Assembly (NCBI GenBank): GCA_026986005.1
Contig: JALSPK010000028.1
Coordinates: forward strand, 1 to 58,517
DNA: 58,517 nucleotides
Origin: Saprospiraceae bacterium
Lineage (GTDB): Bacteria > Bacteroidota > Bacteroidia > Chitinophagales > Saprospiraceae
Direction: 5' to 3'
The notes beneath the pieces are model-generated. The model worked only from the letters and a program-made list of their open reading frames with translations, ran no database searches and had not been told where the DNA came from. This document shows, piece after piece, positions 8,777 through 18,478 of this stretch; position 1 is the first letter of the stretch, and every line of letters starts with the position of its first letter. The translations under genes were made by a program, and so were the position numbers.

Positions 8777-9517
8777 ATGAATCTATTAGTGTGTATTAGT
8801 AAGACACCGGACACAACTGCTAGAATCGCGTTTAAAGACGATTTTACTAAGTTCGATGAGGGAGGAATTCAATTTATAATGAATCCTTTCGATGAATTTT
8901 ATTCATTAGTAAGAGCTATTGAATTGAAAGAAAAATTTGGGGGAACAGTAACGGTTTTGAATGTTGGTGAACCTGCAAATGATATCGTTATAAGAAAAGC
9001 TTTAGCTATCGGGGCAGACAAAGCAGTAAGGATAAATACTGCTCCTACAAGTGCATTTTCAGTAGCAAAGCAAATAGCTGAGTATGCTAAAGATAAGAAT
9101 TTTGATATTGTTTTCTTTGGAAAAGAGACTATTGATTATAATGGAGGTGAGGTAGCAGGGATGGTCGCTGCTATGATGGATTTGCCATTTGTCAATCTTG
9201 CAAGTTCTCTTGAAGTTGATGGTGCCATTGGCAAATTGAATAGAGATATTGAGGGAGGTGTAGAAAAAGTAGAAGTAGGAATACCTTTTATAGTTTCAAC
9301 AGCTAAGGGAATGGCAGAACAACGCATTCCTAATATGAGGGGTATAATGATGGCAAAGAGAAAACCTTTGGAGGTAGTAGAGCCTGTAGATACAGTTGAT
9401 AATATTGAAATTGTAAAATATGAATTGCCAAAAGAGAAATCCGGGGTAAAACTTGTTGACGCTGACAATATTGATGAATTAGTTAGATTGTTGCACGAAG
9501 AGGCAAAGGTGATTTAA
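8777..9517 (+). CDS. etfB: Electron transfer flavoprotein, beta subunit
   Basis: A 246-residue adenine nucleotide-binding subunit of the ETF heterodimer, which carries electrons from acyl-CoA dehydrogenases to the quinone pool. The IGADKAVRI strand, the GKETIDYNGGEVAGMVAA helix start (about 115-132) and the ETF-beta signature region VGIPFIVSTAKGMAEQRIPN are present. Length is normal (245-255). It lies 21 bp before etfA under one clear promoter. Confidence 0.95.
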   Translation: MNLLVCISKTPDTTARIAFKDDFTKFDEGGIQFIMNPFDEFYSLVRAIELKEKFGGTVTVLNVGEPANDIVIRKALAIGADKAVRINTAPTSAFSVAKQIAEYAKDKNFDIVFFGKETIDYNGGEVAGMVAAMMDLPFVNLASSLEVDGAIGKLNRDIEGGVEKVEVGIPFIVSTAKGMAEQRIPNMRGIMMAKRKPLEVVEPVDTVDNIEIVKYELPKEKSGVKLVDADNIDELVRLLHEEAKVI

Positions 9518-9538
9518 TAATATTTAAAATTAAATAAA

Positions 9539-10492
9539 ATGAAAATATTAGTTTATATAGATAATAGAAAAAATCACATCAAAAAGACCGATTTGGAATT
9601 GGTATATTACGCTTATTTAATTGCTAAAAAGCATGGTGGTAGTGTTGATGCATTGGTGTTGGGTTCTGGTGAAAATGCCGGTGAATTGGGTAAATATGGT
9701 GCTGATAGAGTGTATACCTTGTCTCATGGAGAGTTTTTTGATGCCAACGGCATTAGCAAAGTCGTTAAAAACTTTGCGGAAGAAAAATCCGCTGATTTAA
9801 TAATTGTACCGTTCAATTCTTCAGGTAAGCCTTTGGTGGGTATGTTGGCTGCTTTGCTAAATGCTAGTACGGTGACAGGTGTATTGGATGTGCCTGAGAT
9901 GGATGATGGTAAATTTGTGTTTAAAAAAGGTGTGTTTTCCAGTAAGGCCTTTGCATATATTAAGGCACTCAATAATAAAGTGGTAGTCTCTTTGATTCCA
10001 AATTCACTTTCTCCTGAAGAAGTAGTAAGTGAAGCTAATGTTGAGACTGTTTCAATGGCTGTTGATGAAAGAGTGAAAGTCGTAGGAGTGGATAAAGTTG
10101 AAGGTAAAGTACCACTTCCCGAAGCAGAAAGAATTGTGTCGGGAGGACGTGGAATGAAAGGACCTGAGAATTGGGGCGTATTACTTGATTTGGCTAAAGC
10201 ATTGGATGCTGAAACAGCTTGTTCAAGACCTGTATCCGACGTAGGATGGAGACCTCATACAGAACATGTTGGTCAAACCGGGATTGTGGTTCGACCAAAT
10301 CTATATGTAGCATTGGGAATATCAGGTGCGATACAGCATTTAGCAGGGGTGAGTAGTTCAAAAGTCATTGTGGTTATCAACAAAGATCCTGAAGCACCTT
10401 TTTTCAAAGCAGCAGACTATGGTGTAGTTGGAGATTTATTTGATGTCGCTCCAAAGCTGACAGAGGCTATCAATAAATTTAAAGGCAATTAA
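9539..10492 (+). CDS. etfA: Electron transfer flavoprotein, alpha subunit
   Basis: A 317-residue FAD-binding partner of EtfB. The C-terminal FAD domain occupies about residues 199-310 with SGGRGMKGPENW (201-212), SRPVSDVGW (229-237), the VGQTG loop (244-248), YVALGISGAIQH (256-267) and INKDPEAPFF (280-289), all family hallmarks. The N-terminal domain (1-190) is the usual nucleotide-binding fold. The pair probably serves fatty-acid or amino-acid beta-oxidation feeding menaquinone; an acyl-CoA dehydrogenase is not in the window, but hbd is at 37433. Confidence 0.95.
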   Translation: MKILVYIDNRKNHIKKTDLELVYYAYLIAKKHGGSVDALVLGSGENAGELGKYGADRVYTLSHGEFFDANGISKVVKNFAEEKSADLIIVPFNSSGKPLVGMLAALLNASTVTGVLDVPEMDDGKFVFKKGVFSSKAFAYIKALNNKVVVSLIPNSLSPEEVVSEANVETVSMAVDERVKVVGVDKVEGKVPLPEAERIVSGGRGMKGPENWGVLLDLAKALDAETACSRPVSDVGWRPHTEHVGQTGIVVRPNLYVALGISGAIQHLAGVSSSKVIVVINKDPEAPFFKAADYGVVGDLFDVAPKLTEAINKFKGN

Positions 10493-10641
10493 TACCATAC
10501 CCTTATAAAGATTGTGATATAGAAAACTAAGCTTTTTATAATCAGTATATTGGTATCGTTTGGTATAAACTAAACCACCACAGGGTTTCGTATTATAAAT
10601 CGCATATTATCTAAATACAGGTAAAATAAAAAATGAAAGTT

Positions 10642-10675
10642 TTGTGTACGTTTTAGGTTTTTTTAGTTACTTTTG
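10642..10675 (+). promoter_or_regulatory. Candidate promoter for the TPR-secG unit
   Basis: TACTTTTG (10668-10675) is a perfect -7 box; TTG at 10642-10644 lies 23 bp upstream, a little further than ideal. The start codon at 10693 would leave only about a 14-nt leader. Confidence 0.5.
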
Positions 10676-10692
10676 TGCTACTTTACAGAAAT

Positions 10693-11193
10693 ATGAAAGA
10701 ACAAATAGATATATTAGAGGTGTTGACCGGTAAGAAGAAATTGAAAAAAGCGTCTTTGGATAGTTTGTTGGAGCTTGGTACAAAATACCCCTACAGTAGT
10801 CCGGTCGATGTTTTGATAAACAAAAAACATTTGAAAGATCATGGGACTTTATCATTATTGCAAATGGCAACACTTGTAAGTAAAATGAACAATCCCGGAC
10901 TGGCTCTTACTTCAGTTATTGAGGGAGCTACATCAATGAGGGGAGAAAAGGAAATGAAGAATAACGAAAGTTCAGGTTCAGTAAAGAAAAAGAAAGCAAA
11001 AAAAAAGAAAGCAAAAAAAAATATAAAAGCGGAAGGATCTCTTGGTTTAAATATAGTGAGTGAGCAATTGGCTGAAATATATCTAAAACAAGGCATGAAA
11101 AAGGAAGCAATTAAAATGTATAAGAGATTAAGTTTGCAAAATCCAAAAAAAAGTGCTTACTTTGCAAAAATTTTGAAAAAAATAAATAAATAA
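10693..11193 (+). CDS. Lys-rich protein with C-terminal TPR-like helices
   Basis: The start chosen is ATG 10693 (MKEQIDILEVLTGKKKLKK); the frame is open six codons further upstream, but that TTG is inside the -7 promoter box. The 166-residue protein has a helical N-terminus, a strongly basic linker (KKKKAKKKKAKKN, about residues 97-109) encoded by a slippage-prone A-rich tract, and a C-terminal TPR-like pair of helices (LAEIYLKQGMKKEAIKMYKR, then SAYFAKIL). It has no signal peptide. It is followed 7 bp later by secG; a TPR protein just upstream of secG is a common arrangement in Bacteroidota. Its function is unknown; a link with Sec export is only contextual. Confidence 0.7.
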   Translation: MKEQIDILEVLTGKKKLKKASLDSLLELGTKYPYSSPVDVLINKKHLKDHGTLSLLQMATLVSKMNNPGLALTSVIEGATSMRGEKEMKNNESSGSVKKKKAKKKKAKKNIKAEGSLGLNIVSEQLAEIYLKQGMKKEAIKMYKRLSLQNPKKSAYFAKILKKINK

Positions 11194-11200
11194 TTACGTT

Positions 11201-11476
11201 ATGGTAACTTTTTTATCAATTTTGATAGCGCTAGACAGCGCAATGTTAGTGTTTGTAGTTCTAATCCAAAAGCCAAAAGGTGGTGGACTAGATGCATCAT
11301 TTGGAGGAATGGGTGCGAATACTATGTTAGGAGCAGCAAAAAGTGTTGATTTTATTGAAAGATTGACCTGGATATTAGCTACTATATTGTTTGTATTGAG
11401 TATTATTACTGCTGTTTATGTTGGATCAGTGGGTATGGAAGGTACAGGCGATATCCCATTACAATCAGCCGGATAA
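11201..11476 (+). CDS. secG: Preprotein translocase subunit SecG
   Basis: A 91-residue inner-membrane protein with two transmembrane helices (about 3-20 and 53-75) separated by the conserved cytoplasmic loop QKPKGGGLDASFGGMGANTM-like segment (residues 23-43), diagnostic of SecG. It stimulates SecYEG-mediated export. It follows the TPR protein by 7 bp and ends before a bidirectional terminator shared with convergent kdsB. Confidence 0.92.
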   Translation: MVTFLSILIALDSAMLVFVVLIQKPKGGGLDASFGGMGANTMLGAAKSVDFIERLTWILATILFVLSIITAVYVGSVGMEGTGDIPLQSAG

Positions 11477-11500
11477 AAAATAATCTATTGTAATCCTTAT

Positions 11501-11543
11501 AAGGAGCTTTGATGTACTGTATTGGTATTCAAAGCTCTTTTTA
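11501..11543 (+). terminator. Terminator between secG and kdsB
   Basis: GAGCTTTGA (11504-11512) pairs with TCAAAGCTC (11529-11537), a 9-bp perfect stem with a 16-nt loop and a following T5. It lies 28 bp after the secG stop. Confidence 0.8.
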
Positions 11544-11593
11544 GTGCATTGTTGATACTTGTTGTTTGTATTTTAAGACTTTGTGAAAATGTA

Positions 11594-12316
11594 CTAAATA
11601 CCTGAAGCTTTTTTGAGATCTTCAGGTGTGTCAATGCCAAATCCTTGGTACTCGGTGTTAAATGCATGTATTTTAAATCCATTTTCTAGCCATCTTAATT
11701 GCTCAAGTTTTTCAGTTCTCTCTAGGTTTGATTCTAAAAGTTTTGTTATGTTTTGCAATACCTTGTTTCTATATGCATAAATACCTATGTGCTTGTATGA
11801 AGCAAGTGATGCAGTAGAATCCCTGTCGTACGGAATGGGTGCCCGACTAAAATACAATGTACGATTGTTGATGTCTCTCACGACTTTTACTATGTTGGGA
11901 TTAGTCTTTTCTCCCTCAGTTTTTATTTCAGTACATAAGGTTGAAATTTCCAACCAAGAGTCTTCCTCCATTTTTTTTGCTAATAAATCTATTACGTCCG
12001 GTTCGATAAACGGTTCATCACCCTGAATATTAATAATAATATCATCCTCCCAGTATGAAAAGGCTATCTGGGCGCATCGGTCTGTCCCCGATTTGTGGGA
12101 AGTAAAAGTCATTTCTGCATACGCACCGAACTTTGTGCATTCATCCATTATTCGTTGGTCATCGGTAGCTATGATTACCTCATCTGGTTTTGTCGCTTGC
12201 TTAACTCTCTCATAAACCATTTGAACAATCGTTTTTCCATTTATTTTTTCTAATAATTTGCCAGGAAATCTCTTGGAATTGTATCTGGCAGGTATAATTG
12301 CTATGATTTTGCTCAT
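11594..12316 (-). CDS. kdsB: 3-deoxy-manno-octulosonate cytidylyltransferase
   Basis: A 240-residue CMP-Kdo synthetase that activates Kdo for lipopolysaccharide inner core. It has the N-terminal IIPARYNSKRFPGK motif (7-20), the ATDD turn (50-53), TSHKSGTDRCAQ (72-83), the NIQGDEPFI metal/substrate segment (about 94-102) and FSRAPIPYDRD. Length is within the usual 240-260. It shows that the outer leaflet carries Kdo-based lipopolysaccharide. It is a single-gene unit on the minus strand. Confidence 0.95.
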   Translation of the reverse strand: MSKIIAIIPARYNSKRFPGKLLEKINGKTIVQMVYERVKQATKPDEVIIATDDQRIMDECTKFGAYAEMTFTSHKSGTDRCAQIAFSYWEDDIIINIQGDEPFIEPDVIDLLAKKMEEDSWLEISTLCTEIKTEGEKTNPNIVKVVRDINNRTLYFSRAPIPYDRDSTASLASYKHIGIYAYRNKVLQNITKLLESNLERTEKLEQLRWLENGFKIHAFNTEYQGFGIDTPEDLKKASGI

Positions 12317-12388
12317 TATTTTGTTATTTTCTTTTTAGAATATTATATATTATAATAAATAGTAATATCTTTGCGTATTAAAATACTA

Positions 12389-13384
12389 ATGATGTATACT
12401 GAACACAAATATAGGGTTTTTATATTGATATTATTGTTTATTGCAACAATATTTAACGCTTCTCTTATGGCTCAACATGTTTATATACCTGATACCATTT
12501 TAGTACAGAACCTTGGAGTAAAAGGACTGGTATTTGAGTATGAGATAAAAAAAGGTAATACAATGTATAGCATTTCCAATGCATTTAATGCGGATTTGAT
12601 AGATTTGTATGCTTTTAATGATGAGGTGAATTCCAAACCATTAAGTATTGGTACTGTTATTTATGTCCCTTTTGATAACCAATTGTTGGATAATGAAGAG
12701 CCAAATGGTCATATAGTATTATACAAAGTTGGGAAGAAAGAGAATCTGTTTAGAATAGCTAAAATGTATTTTGGTCGTGAAGTAGAAGTGGTGAAGAAAT
12801 TGAATAACCTTAAAGATAACACCATTCATCCGGATCAATACCTGATAATTGGAAGGATTGGGTTTAATCAAACAGGAAAAGAGTTTGTATCGAATAATAA
12901 AACAACTAAAATAGAACCAAAAGTTGATGAAGTTGAAAATAAAAATACAGATAAGATTAATTCGTATGAACCTAAGGAGAAATTAATTGTTAAGGATAGT
13001 ATTGTTAAAGAAAAAGATGGGGAGGAAAAAGTAAAATTTGACAAAATAGTTGTTGTTAAAAAAGATTCTGCAATTGCAAAAGTTGATAGTACCGATATTG
13101 AGGAAGAGAAATTGATTCTGGTTTCGGATAATGGTCTGGCAATTTGGAACAAAAGAAGTAGGACTAAAGGAGTTTTTGTGTTGAATAATAATGCTAAGAT
13201 TAATTCTTTGATGGAGATTTATAACCCAATGTTAGATAGAAAAATTTTTGCTAAAGTAATTGGTAGGATTCCCCCAAACTCATATCCTGCTAATGTAAAA
13301 CTAATACTTTCACCTCAAGCAGCTACTTCATTAGGTGCAATTAATACTAAGTTCTTTGTTAAAATAAAATATAATAAAAAATAG
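12389..13384 (+). CDS. Secreted LysM-domain protein
   Basis: The start chosen is ATG 12389 (or 12392); the TTG at 12371 lies in the -7 box TATCTTTG (12366-12373), so a leader of only about 12 nt is predicted. An N-terminal signal peptide (VFILILLFIATIFNASLMAQ) is followed by two LysM-like modules: about 46-95 (EYEIKKGNTMYSISNAFNADL...LSIGTVIYVP) and about 112-160 (LYKVGKKENLFRIAKMYFGREV...YLIIGRI). A long charged linker of Lys, Glu, Asp and Val leads to a conserved C-terminal domain (from about 235) with IYNPMLDRKIFAKVIGRIP. It probably binds peptidoglycan in the periplasm. It lies 6 bp before ychF. Confidence 0.8.
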   Translation: MMYTEHKYRVFILILLFIATIFNASLMAQHVYIPDTILVQNLGVKGLVFEYEIKKGNTMYSISNAFNADLIDLYAFNDEVNSKPLSIGTVIYVPFDNQLLDNEEPNGHIVLYKVGKKENLFRIAKMYFGREVEVVKKLNNLKDNTIHPDQYLIIGRIGFNQTGKEFVSNNKTTKIEPKVDEVENKNTDKINSYEPKEKLIVKDSIVKEKDGEEKVKFDKIVVVKKDSAIAKVDSTDIEEEKLILVSDNGLAIWNKRSRTKGVFVLNNNAKINSLMEIYNPMLDRKIFAKVIGRIPPNSYPANVKLILSPQAATSLGAINTKFFVKIKYNKK

Positions 13385-13390
13385 ATAAAT

Positions 13391-14491
13391 ATGGCTTTAA
13401 AAAGTGGAATCGTAGGACTTCCAAATGTAGGAAAATCAACTTTGTTTAACGCATTGACATCTGCCGGAGCTCTTGCTGCAAATTACCCTTTTGCAACGAA
13501 AGAACCCAATGTAGGTATAGTTACCGTTCCGGACGAACGACTTGAGGTCTTGAGCGACATCGTGAAAACAAAAAAGACTGTTCCAACGACTGTTGAGATT
13601 GTTGATATTGCAGGATTGATAAAAGGAGCTAGCCAGGGAGAAGGTTTGGGAAATCAGTTTTTGGCTAATATAAGGGAAGTAGACGCTATTCTTCATGTAA
13701 TTAGATGTTTTGAAGATGATAATGTAGTACATGTGGATGGTTCTATCGATCCCGTGAGAGATAAGGAGATAATCGATACCGAATTGTTGTTGAAAGATAT
13801 TGAGATGGTAGAAAAAAGAGTTGAGAAATACAAAAAAAATGCTAAAAGCGGTAATAAAGATGATGTGAAAGCATTGCAAATAGTGCAGAAAATATATCAA
13901 CATTTGATTGAAGAAAAACCGGGAAGATCATTTGAACCGGATAATGAGGAAGAAGCAGCTTTGTTGAAAGAAATGATGCTTTTGACTGCAAAACCAACAC
14001 TTTATATTCTTAATGTTGACGAGGATTCCGTTAATAGTGGCAATAAGTTTACAGAAATGCTCAAAGAAGCCGTTAAAAATGAGAAAGCAGAAGTGATAAA
14101 TATAAGTGCTGCAATAGAAGCTGATCTGGTAGAATTTAATGATGAGGAAGAAAAACAAATGTTTCTTGATGAAATGGGATTGAAAGAACCGGGAGTCAAT
14201 CGAGTAATTAAAGCTAGTTACAAACTATTGAATCTAATCACATTTTTTACTGCCGGAGTAAAAGAAACAAGAGCTTGGACTGTACGTAAAGGAGCTAAAG
14301 CACCCGAAGCAGCTGGACAGATACATTCTGATTTTGAAAAAGGATTTATACGTGCAGAAGTTATTAAATATGATGATTATGTATCGTTAAAATCTGAAGC
14401 AGCGGTAAAAGAAGCCGGCAAGATGAGTATTGAAGGAAAAGCGTATACCGTTGTAGATGGTGATGTAATGCATTTTAGATTCAATGTGTAA
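13391..14491 (+). CDS. ychF: Redox-regulated ATPase/GTPase YchF (Obg family)
   Basis: A 366-residue P-loop NTPase associated with ribosomes. G1 is GLPNVGKST (9-17), G3 is DIAGL, the NVD segment near 205 stands where the GTPases have NKxD, and the C-terminal TGS domain begins near [15 protein letters not shown]. Length is the family standard (363-366). The 3' end overlaps the convergent ABC gene by 11 bp. Confidence 0.96.
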   Translation: MALKSGIVGLPNVGKSTLFNALTSAGALAANYPFATKEPNVGIVTVPDERLEVLSDIVKTKKTVPTTVEIVDIAGLIKGASQGEGLGNQFLANIREVDAILHVIRCFEDDNVVHVDGSIDPVRDKEIIDTELLLKDIEMVEKRVEKYKKNAKSGNKDDVKALQIVQKIYQHLIEEKPGRSFEPDNEEEAALLKEMMLLTAKPTLYILNVDEDSVNSGNKFTEMLKEAVKNEKAEVINISAAIEADLVEFNDEEEKQMFLDEMGLKEPGVNRVIKASYKLLNLITFFTAGVKETRAWTVRKGAKAPEAAGQIHSDFEKGFIRAEVIKYDDYVSLKSEAAVKEAGKMSIEGKAYTVVDGDVMHFRFNV

Positions 14492-15209
14492 CAGTATCTT
14501 TTAGCTTCTTATCACTTTCTATCAATCCATCTCTTAATTTGATGACTCGATGAGCATGTTCTGCAATATCAGGCTCGTGAGTTACTAAAATTACAGTATT
14601 GCCGGCATCGTGGATATTTTTAAATATCTCCATTATTTCAATAGATGTTTTTGTGTCTAGATTTCCTGTAGGCTCATCTGCAAGTATAATCGCAGGATTA
14701 TTAACTATAGCTCTAGCGATAGCAACTCTTTGACGTTGTCCTCCCGATAGTTCGTTGGGATTGTGCGTCATCCTGTCTTTTAACCCCACAATATCCAAAG
14801 CAGTTACAGCCATTTCATTGCGTTTTGTTTTGCTGTATCCTGAGTATACTAGTGGTAGCGCCACGTTTTCTAATGATGACATTCTGGGCAAGAGGTTAAA
14901 TGTCTGAAAAACAAATCCGATATTTTTGTTTCTTATATAGGCTAATTCATCATCTTTCATTGTGCTTACATTTATACCTTCCAGATGATATTCTCCTGAT
15001 GTTGGTGTATCAAGACAGCCGATGATATTCATTAGGGTTGATTTTCCTGATCCCGAAGGTCCCATTAAAGCTACGTATTCATTTTTTTTTATCGTTGTTG
15101 AGATGTCTCTAAGAGCATAGACTTTTTCAAGGCCCATCTGATATACTTTTTTGATATTTTGCAAAGCAATTACAGCAGTATTCTCATTCATATTATTGAT
15201 TTTGAACAA
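14481..15209 (-). CDS. ABC transporter ATP-binding protein, MacB/LolD type
   Basis: A 242-residue ATPase: Walker [10 protein letters not shown] (50-58), Q-loop [12 protein letters not shown], signature LSGGQRQR (154-161), Walker B ILADEP (175-180) and H-loop VTHEPD. The sequence is closest to the MacB/LolD/YknY group, which drives FtsX-like permeases for lipoprotein release or efflux. No permease is adjacent, so the partner must be encoded elsewhere. The start could also be the second Met (MNENTAV, at 15191). Confidence 0.9.
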   Translation of the reverse strand: MFKINNMNENTAVIALQNIKKVYQMGLEKVYALRDISTTIKKNEYVALMGPSGSGKSTLMNIIGCLDTPTSGEYHLEGINVSTMKDDELAYIRNKNIGFVFQTFNLLPRMSSLENVALPLVYSGYSKTKRNEMAVTALDIVGLKDRMTHNPNELSGGQRQRVAIARAIVNNPAIILADEPTGNLDTKTSIEIMEIFKNIHDAGNTVILVTHEPDIAEHAHRVIKLRDGLIESDKKLKDTVTH

Positions 15210-15273
15210 AAATAAAGTTTTATAAAGATATTTAATTATTAATTAGATTAAAACATTGAATTGTTCGATAAAA

Positions 15274-15897
15274 TCAATTGCTACGAAATAAATATGTGAA
15301 ATATAATTGAATGTTTTTATTGTAAAGCTTAACTGTACCTTGATTCTCTCCTCCTGCCGAGCGGTATTCTGATGAAAATATGGGAATAACACTTTGTTGA
15401 TACCTAACTCCCATCCCTACTTTTTTCATGTGATACTCCAAGCCAAAAAGCATTTCGAAATCAAAAGGATTGTAATCCAGTATTCCTTCTTTATAGTAAT
15501 CGACAAAATTGCTTGATGATAAAAAACCGGGCTCTATGCCAATCTGAAAAAACAAACTTTCAGCTAATTCATAATTTACTATTATGGGTAAATCTATATA
15601 ATATAGGTTAAACTCATAATAAGACGATTTTTCTCCTTTGTTATTTGCACTTCCTTTGTCTGAATATAATAGTTCGGCATTGATAGATATTTTTTTGGAA
15701 ATAGGTATTTTGGCTACTAGACCTATATGAAACCCAAGTTTGAATTTATTTATGTTGACAATTTCTATTCCAGTAAAATTATTAGTACTCGTAACTTTTG
15801 AATAATTCATGCCGAATTTTATCCCGTAGTTTATTTGTGCATAGACTACTTGGGAAAAAAATACTGACAATAAAATAACAATGATTTTTTTTTGCAT
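15274..15897 (-). CDS. PorT-like outer-membrane beta-barrel protein
   Basis: Starting at ATG 15897 (MQKKIIVILLSVFFSQVVYAQ) gives a clean signal peptide; the frame extends 7 codons upstream. The 207-residue protein then alternates hydrophobic and polar residues in beta-strands (YGIKFGMNYSKV, KLGFHIGLVAKIPI, SINAELLYSDKG) and ends in a strand IQLYFTYLF, as expected for an 8-stranded barrel of the PorT/OMP_b-brl_2 type. Substrate and role are unknown. It is a lone gene. Confidence 0.75.
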   Translation of the reverse strand: MQKKIIVILLSVFFSQVVYAQINYGIKFGMNYSKVTSTNNFTGIEIVNINKFKLGFHIGLVAKIPISKKISINAELLYSDKGSANNKGEKSSYYEFNLYYIDLPIIVNYELAESLFFQIGIEPGFLSSSNFVDYYKEGILDYNPFDFEMLFGLEYHMKKVGMGVRYQQSVIPIFSSEYRSAGGENQGTVKLYNKNIQLYFTYLFRSN

Positions 15898-16050
15898 GAT
15901 AAATCTATTTTCGTACAAATATATATGAATTTACAAAATAAAACTTTAATCTCCACAAATATAATATAATATCCTCTAATAGTATAAAAATTTTGTTGTT
16001 TATATTTCTTTAATGAAATTTGTGTACGGACACAACGTTGAAAATTAATC

Positions 16051-16080
16051 TTTGTTATTATAATAATATTTGTACATTTG
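16051..16080 (+). promoter_or_regulatory. Promoter of the nagB-like fusion gene
   Basis: TTTG (16051-16054), an 18-bp spacer and TACATTTG (16073-16080) form a consensus Bacteroidota promoter; the start codon is at 16099. Confidence 0.75.
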
Positions 16081-16098
16081 CATCTTAAATACTAAAAT

Positions 16099-18417
16099 AT
16101 GAAATTTACATCAAATGTAGAGAAAAAGTTTTTTGAATTGCAGGATAATAAAGCGATGACGACCAAGATTCCTTATATTAGAGTTGAGAATTTTCCAAAA
16201 TTGGGATTGTTGACTTCTTTAAGATTTCTTGAGTGGGTGAGTGATAATCCTGATGGTGTAATCAGTTTGCCAACAGGCAAAACACCTGAACATTTTATTA
16301 AATGGACTCAATTCTTTTTGGATAATTGGGATGATGCAAAGGCGATTAAATTCAGAAGAGAGAATGGTTTGGATATTGAGATGAAACCTGATTTTAGGGG
16401 ATTACATTTTGTACAGATAGATGAATTTTATCCTATTAATCCTAGTCAACACAATAGTTTTTTCAATTATGTTAATAGGTTTTATATCGATGGTTTTGGA
16501 CTTGATAGGAATAAGGCGTTATTGATTAATTGTGATGAGATTGAATTGTATAACGGGCTGAACTTTACTGAGGTCTTTCCCGAATTGAAAGTTGATCTTT
16601 CTCTCCGATATAGAGAAGCTCAATCAGAATTGGAAAACATCCAAAAAGACTCAATATATAAAATTGACCAATGGTGCAATGAGTATGAAAATAGAATTAT
16701 GGAATTAGGTGGAATTGGTTTCTTTCTAGGTGGTATCGGACCTGATGGTCATATAGCTTTTAATATCAAAGGATCTGACCACAACTCAAGTACAAGGCTA
16801 ACTCCGACAAATTTTCCAACTCAAGCTGTTGCTGCTTCTGATCTGGGAGGAATACAAGTTTCAAAAAACAGGCTCGTAATAACAATTGGTTTAAAGACAA
16901 TTACTTCCAATCCTGATGCAGTAGCTATTATTTTTGCAGCTGGAGAAGCAAAAGCAAAAGTAATAAAGAATGCACTGGAAGAGGATAAAGATGTATTGTA
17001 TCCCGCAACAAGTTTACAGAATTTAAAAAATGCAAGGTTTTATATTACTCAGGGTGCTTCGATATCTCTTGAAGATTCAATAGAGTACTATTACAAAAAT
17101 GGTGAATGGACTGATATTAAGATTGAAAAAGCTATTATAGATTTGATTCTACGGATTGATAAATATGGATATAATTTGACTATGGATGATTTATTAGCTG
17201 ATAAATATACCAAATTGATTCCAAATATCAATTTGGATACAGTAAGAAAGGTAGAAGAGAGTATAAAACAGAAGATCGATCGAGGCATGAAACTAAAGAA
17301 AAACACCAATTTTTATCATACCGGCCCTCATCATGACGATATTCAACTTGCTATATTACCCAGAATAGTATATGATGTAAGAGAAGCTAGCAATAATTTT
17401 GATTTTACTGTTCTGACTTCCGGGTTTACTGCTGTTACCAATCAGTTTGTGGAAGATTATTTAATGAAGACCTTGCAATTTATAGCTGATAATAAAATTC
17501 AAATGATTTACTATCCTGATTTTTTTAGTCATGGATATAAACTGAAATTTGATAAGGATATAAATCATTTTCTAAATAAAGTTGCAGCCCGTGATAAAGA
17601 TGGGCAGAGTAGGGCAGTTGCTCATAGACTTGTTCGTATCATTGTCATTGTATACAAGGTAAGATCTATTGGTGAGTTGATAGAAAAAATCAATTTGGTT
17701 TTGGAAGAAATTAGAGGTAGCTATGACGGACAGAAGAATAGTCCTGAAGTACAAACATTGAAAGGAATGATTAGAGAATTTGAAGAGGAATTGGTCTGGG
17801 CTCATTACGGTATTGGTACTAAAAATATTCATCACTTGCGTCTTGGATTCTACAAAGGAGATATATTCACCGAAGTACCAAAGAGGGAAAGAGATGTAAT
17901 GCCTATCTTGTCTCAATTGCGTGAGTTGCAGCCGGATGTTATATCACTTGCATTTGATCCCGAGGGTAGTGGGCCTGATACGCATTATAAAGTATTACAG
18001 GCTATTGCAGATGCTGTGAGATTATGGGGTGAAGAGAAGGATTTGAGCGAATTGAGGATAATAGGATATAGAAATGTGTGGTATAGATTTCACCCCTCTG
18101 ATGCCAATGTGTTTGTTCCTGTTTCACTTAACACGATGGCCGAACTGGAGGATTCATTTTCTACTTGCTATATGACACAGGTTGATGCACCATTTCCCAG
18201 TTATGAACTTGATGGTAAGTTTAGTGAGTTGACACAAAGTATTTGGGTAGAACAACGTCGGATAGTTCAATTGATTCTAGGTAAAAATCATTTTTATTTG
18301 AATGATAATCCAAGAAAAAGAGGGACTCACGGTTTCGTGTTTTACAAAGAAATGAAAGTTGAAGAGTTTTTAAGCTATGCAAGAGATTTGGCAAATATGA
18401 TGGAAGGTGTGATATAA
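16099..18417 (+). CDS. Glucosamine-6-phosphate deaminase-like / PIG-L deacetylase-like fusion
   Basis: A 772-residue protein of two enzyme folds. Residues about 30-330 resemble NagB: LPTGKTPE (57-64), QIDEF (106-110, equivalent to D72-E73 of E. coli NagB) and GGIGPDGHIAFN (211-222, with the D141 and H143 equivalents D216 and H218). The catalytic Glu after FN is Ile here (I223), so ordinary deaminase chemistry is uncertain. Residues about 400-770 are PIG-L/LmbE-like, beginning with HTGPHHDD (407-414), the zinc/acid-base motif. The fused family is widespread in Bacteroidota and often annotated NagB. It may deacetylate and then process an amino sugar phosphate (inference). It has its own promoter. 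Confidence 0.85.
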   Translation: MKFTSNVEKKFFELQDNKAMTTKIPYIRVENFPKLGLLTSLRFLEWVSDNPDGVISLPTGKTPEHFIKWTQFFLDNWDDAKAIKFRRENGLDIEMKPDFRGLHFVQIDEFYPINPSQHNSFFNYVNRFYIDGFGLDRNKALLINCDEIELYNGLNFTEVFPELKVDLSLRYREAQSELENIQKDSIYKIDQWCNEYENRIMELGGIGFFLGGIGPDGHIAFNIKGSDHNSSTRLTPTNFPTQAVAASDLGGIQVSKNRLVITIGLKTITSNPDAVAIIFAAGEAKAKVIKNALEEDKDVLYPATSLQNLKNARFYITQGASISLEDSIEYYYKNGEWTDIKIEKAIIDLILRIDKYGYNLTMDDLLADKYTKLIPNINLDTVRKVEESIKQKIDRGMKLKKNTNFYHTGPHHDDIQLAILPRIVYDVREASNNFDFTVLTSGFTAVTNQFVEDYLMKTLQFIADNKIQMIYYPDFFSHGYKLKFDKDINHFLNKVAARDKDGQSRAVAHRLVRIIVIVYKVRSIGELIEKINLVLEEIRGSYDGQKNSPEVQTLKGMIREFEEELVWAHYGIGTKNIHHLRLGFYKGDIFTEVPKRERDVMPILSQLRELQPDVISLAFDPEGSGPDTHYKVLQAIADAVRLWGEEKDLSELRIIGYRNVWYRFHPSDANVFVPVSLNTMAELEDSFSTCYMTQVDAPFPSYELDGKFSELTQSIWVEQRRIVQLILGKNHFYLNDNPRKRGTHGFVFYKEMKVEEFLSYARDLANMMEGVI

Positions 18418-18478
18418 TAGATTCTCTTTAGACACAATTCATTGCTCTTGTTTGATGTTAAACTTATCTTGAAAGAGA

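Noticed and set aside
10493-10640. Terminator after etfA
   Set aside because: ATACCATA and TATTGGTAT pair only imperfectly, at long distance, and without a T-run.
13436-13903. Minus-strand ORF inside ychF
   Set aside because: It is the antisense shadow of a highly conserved gene; its Cys/His/Phe-rich translation has no family features.
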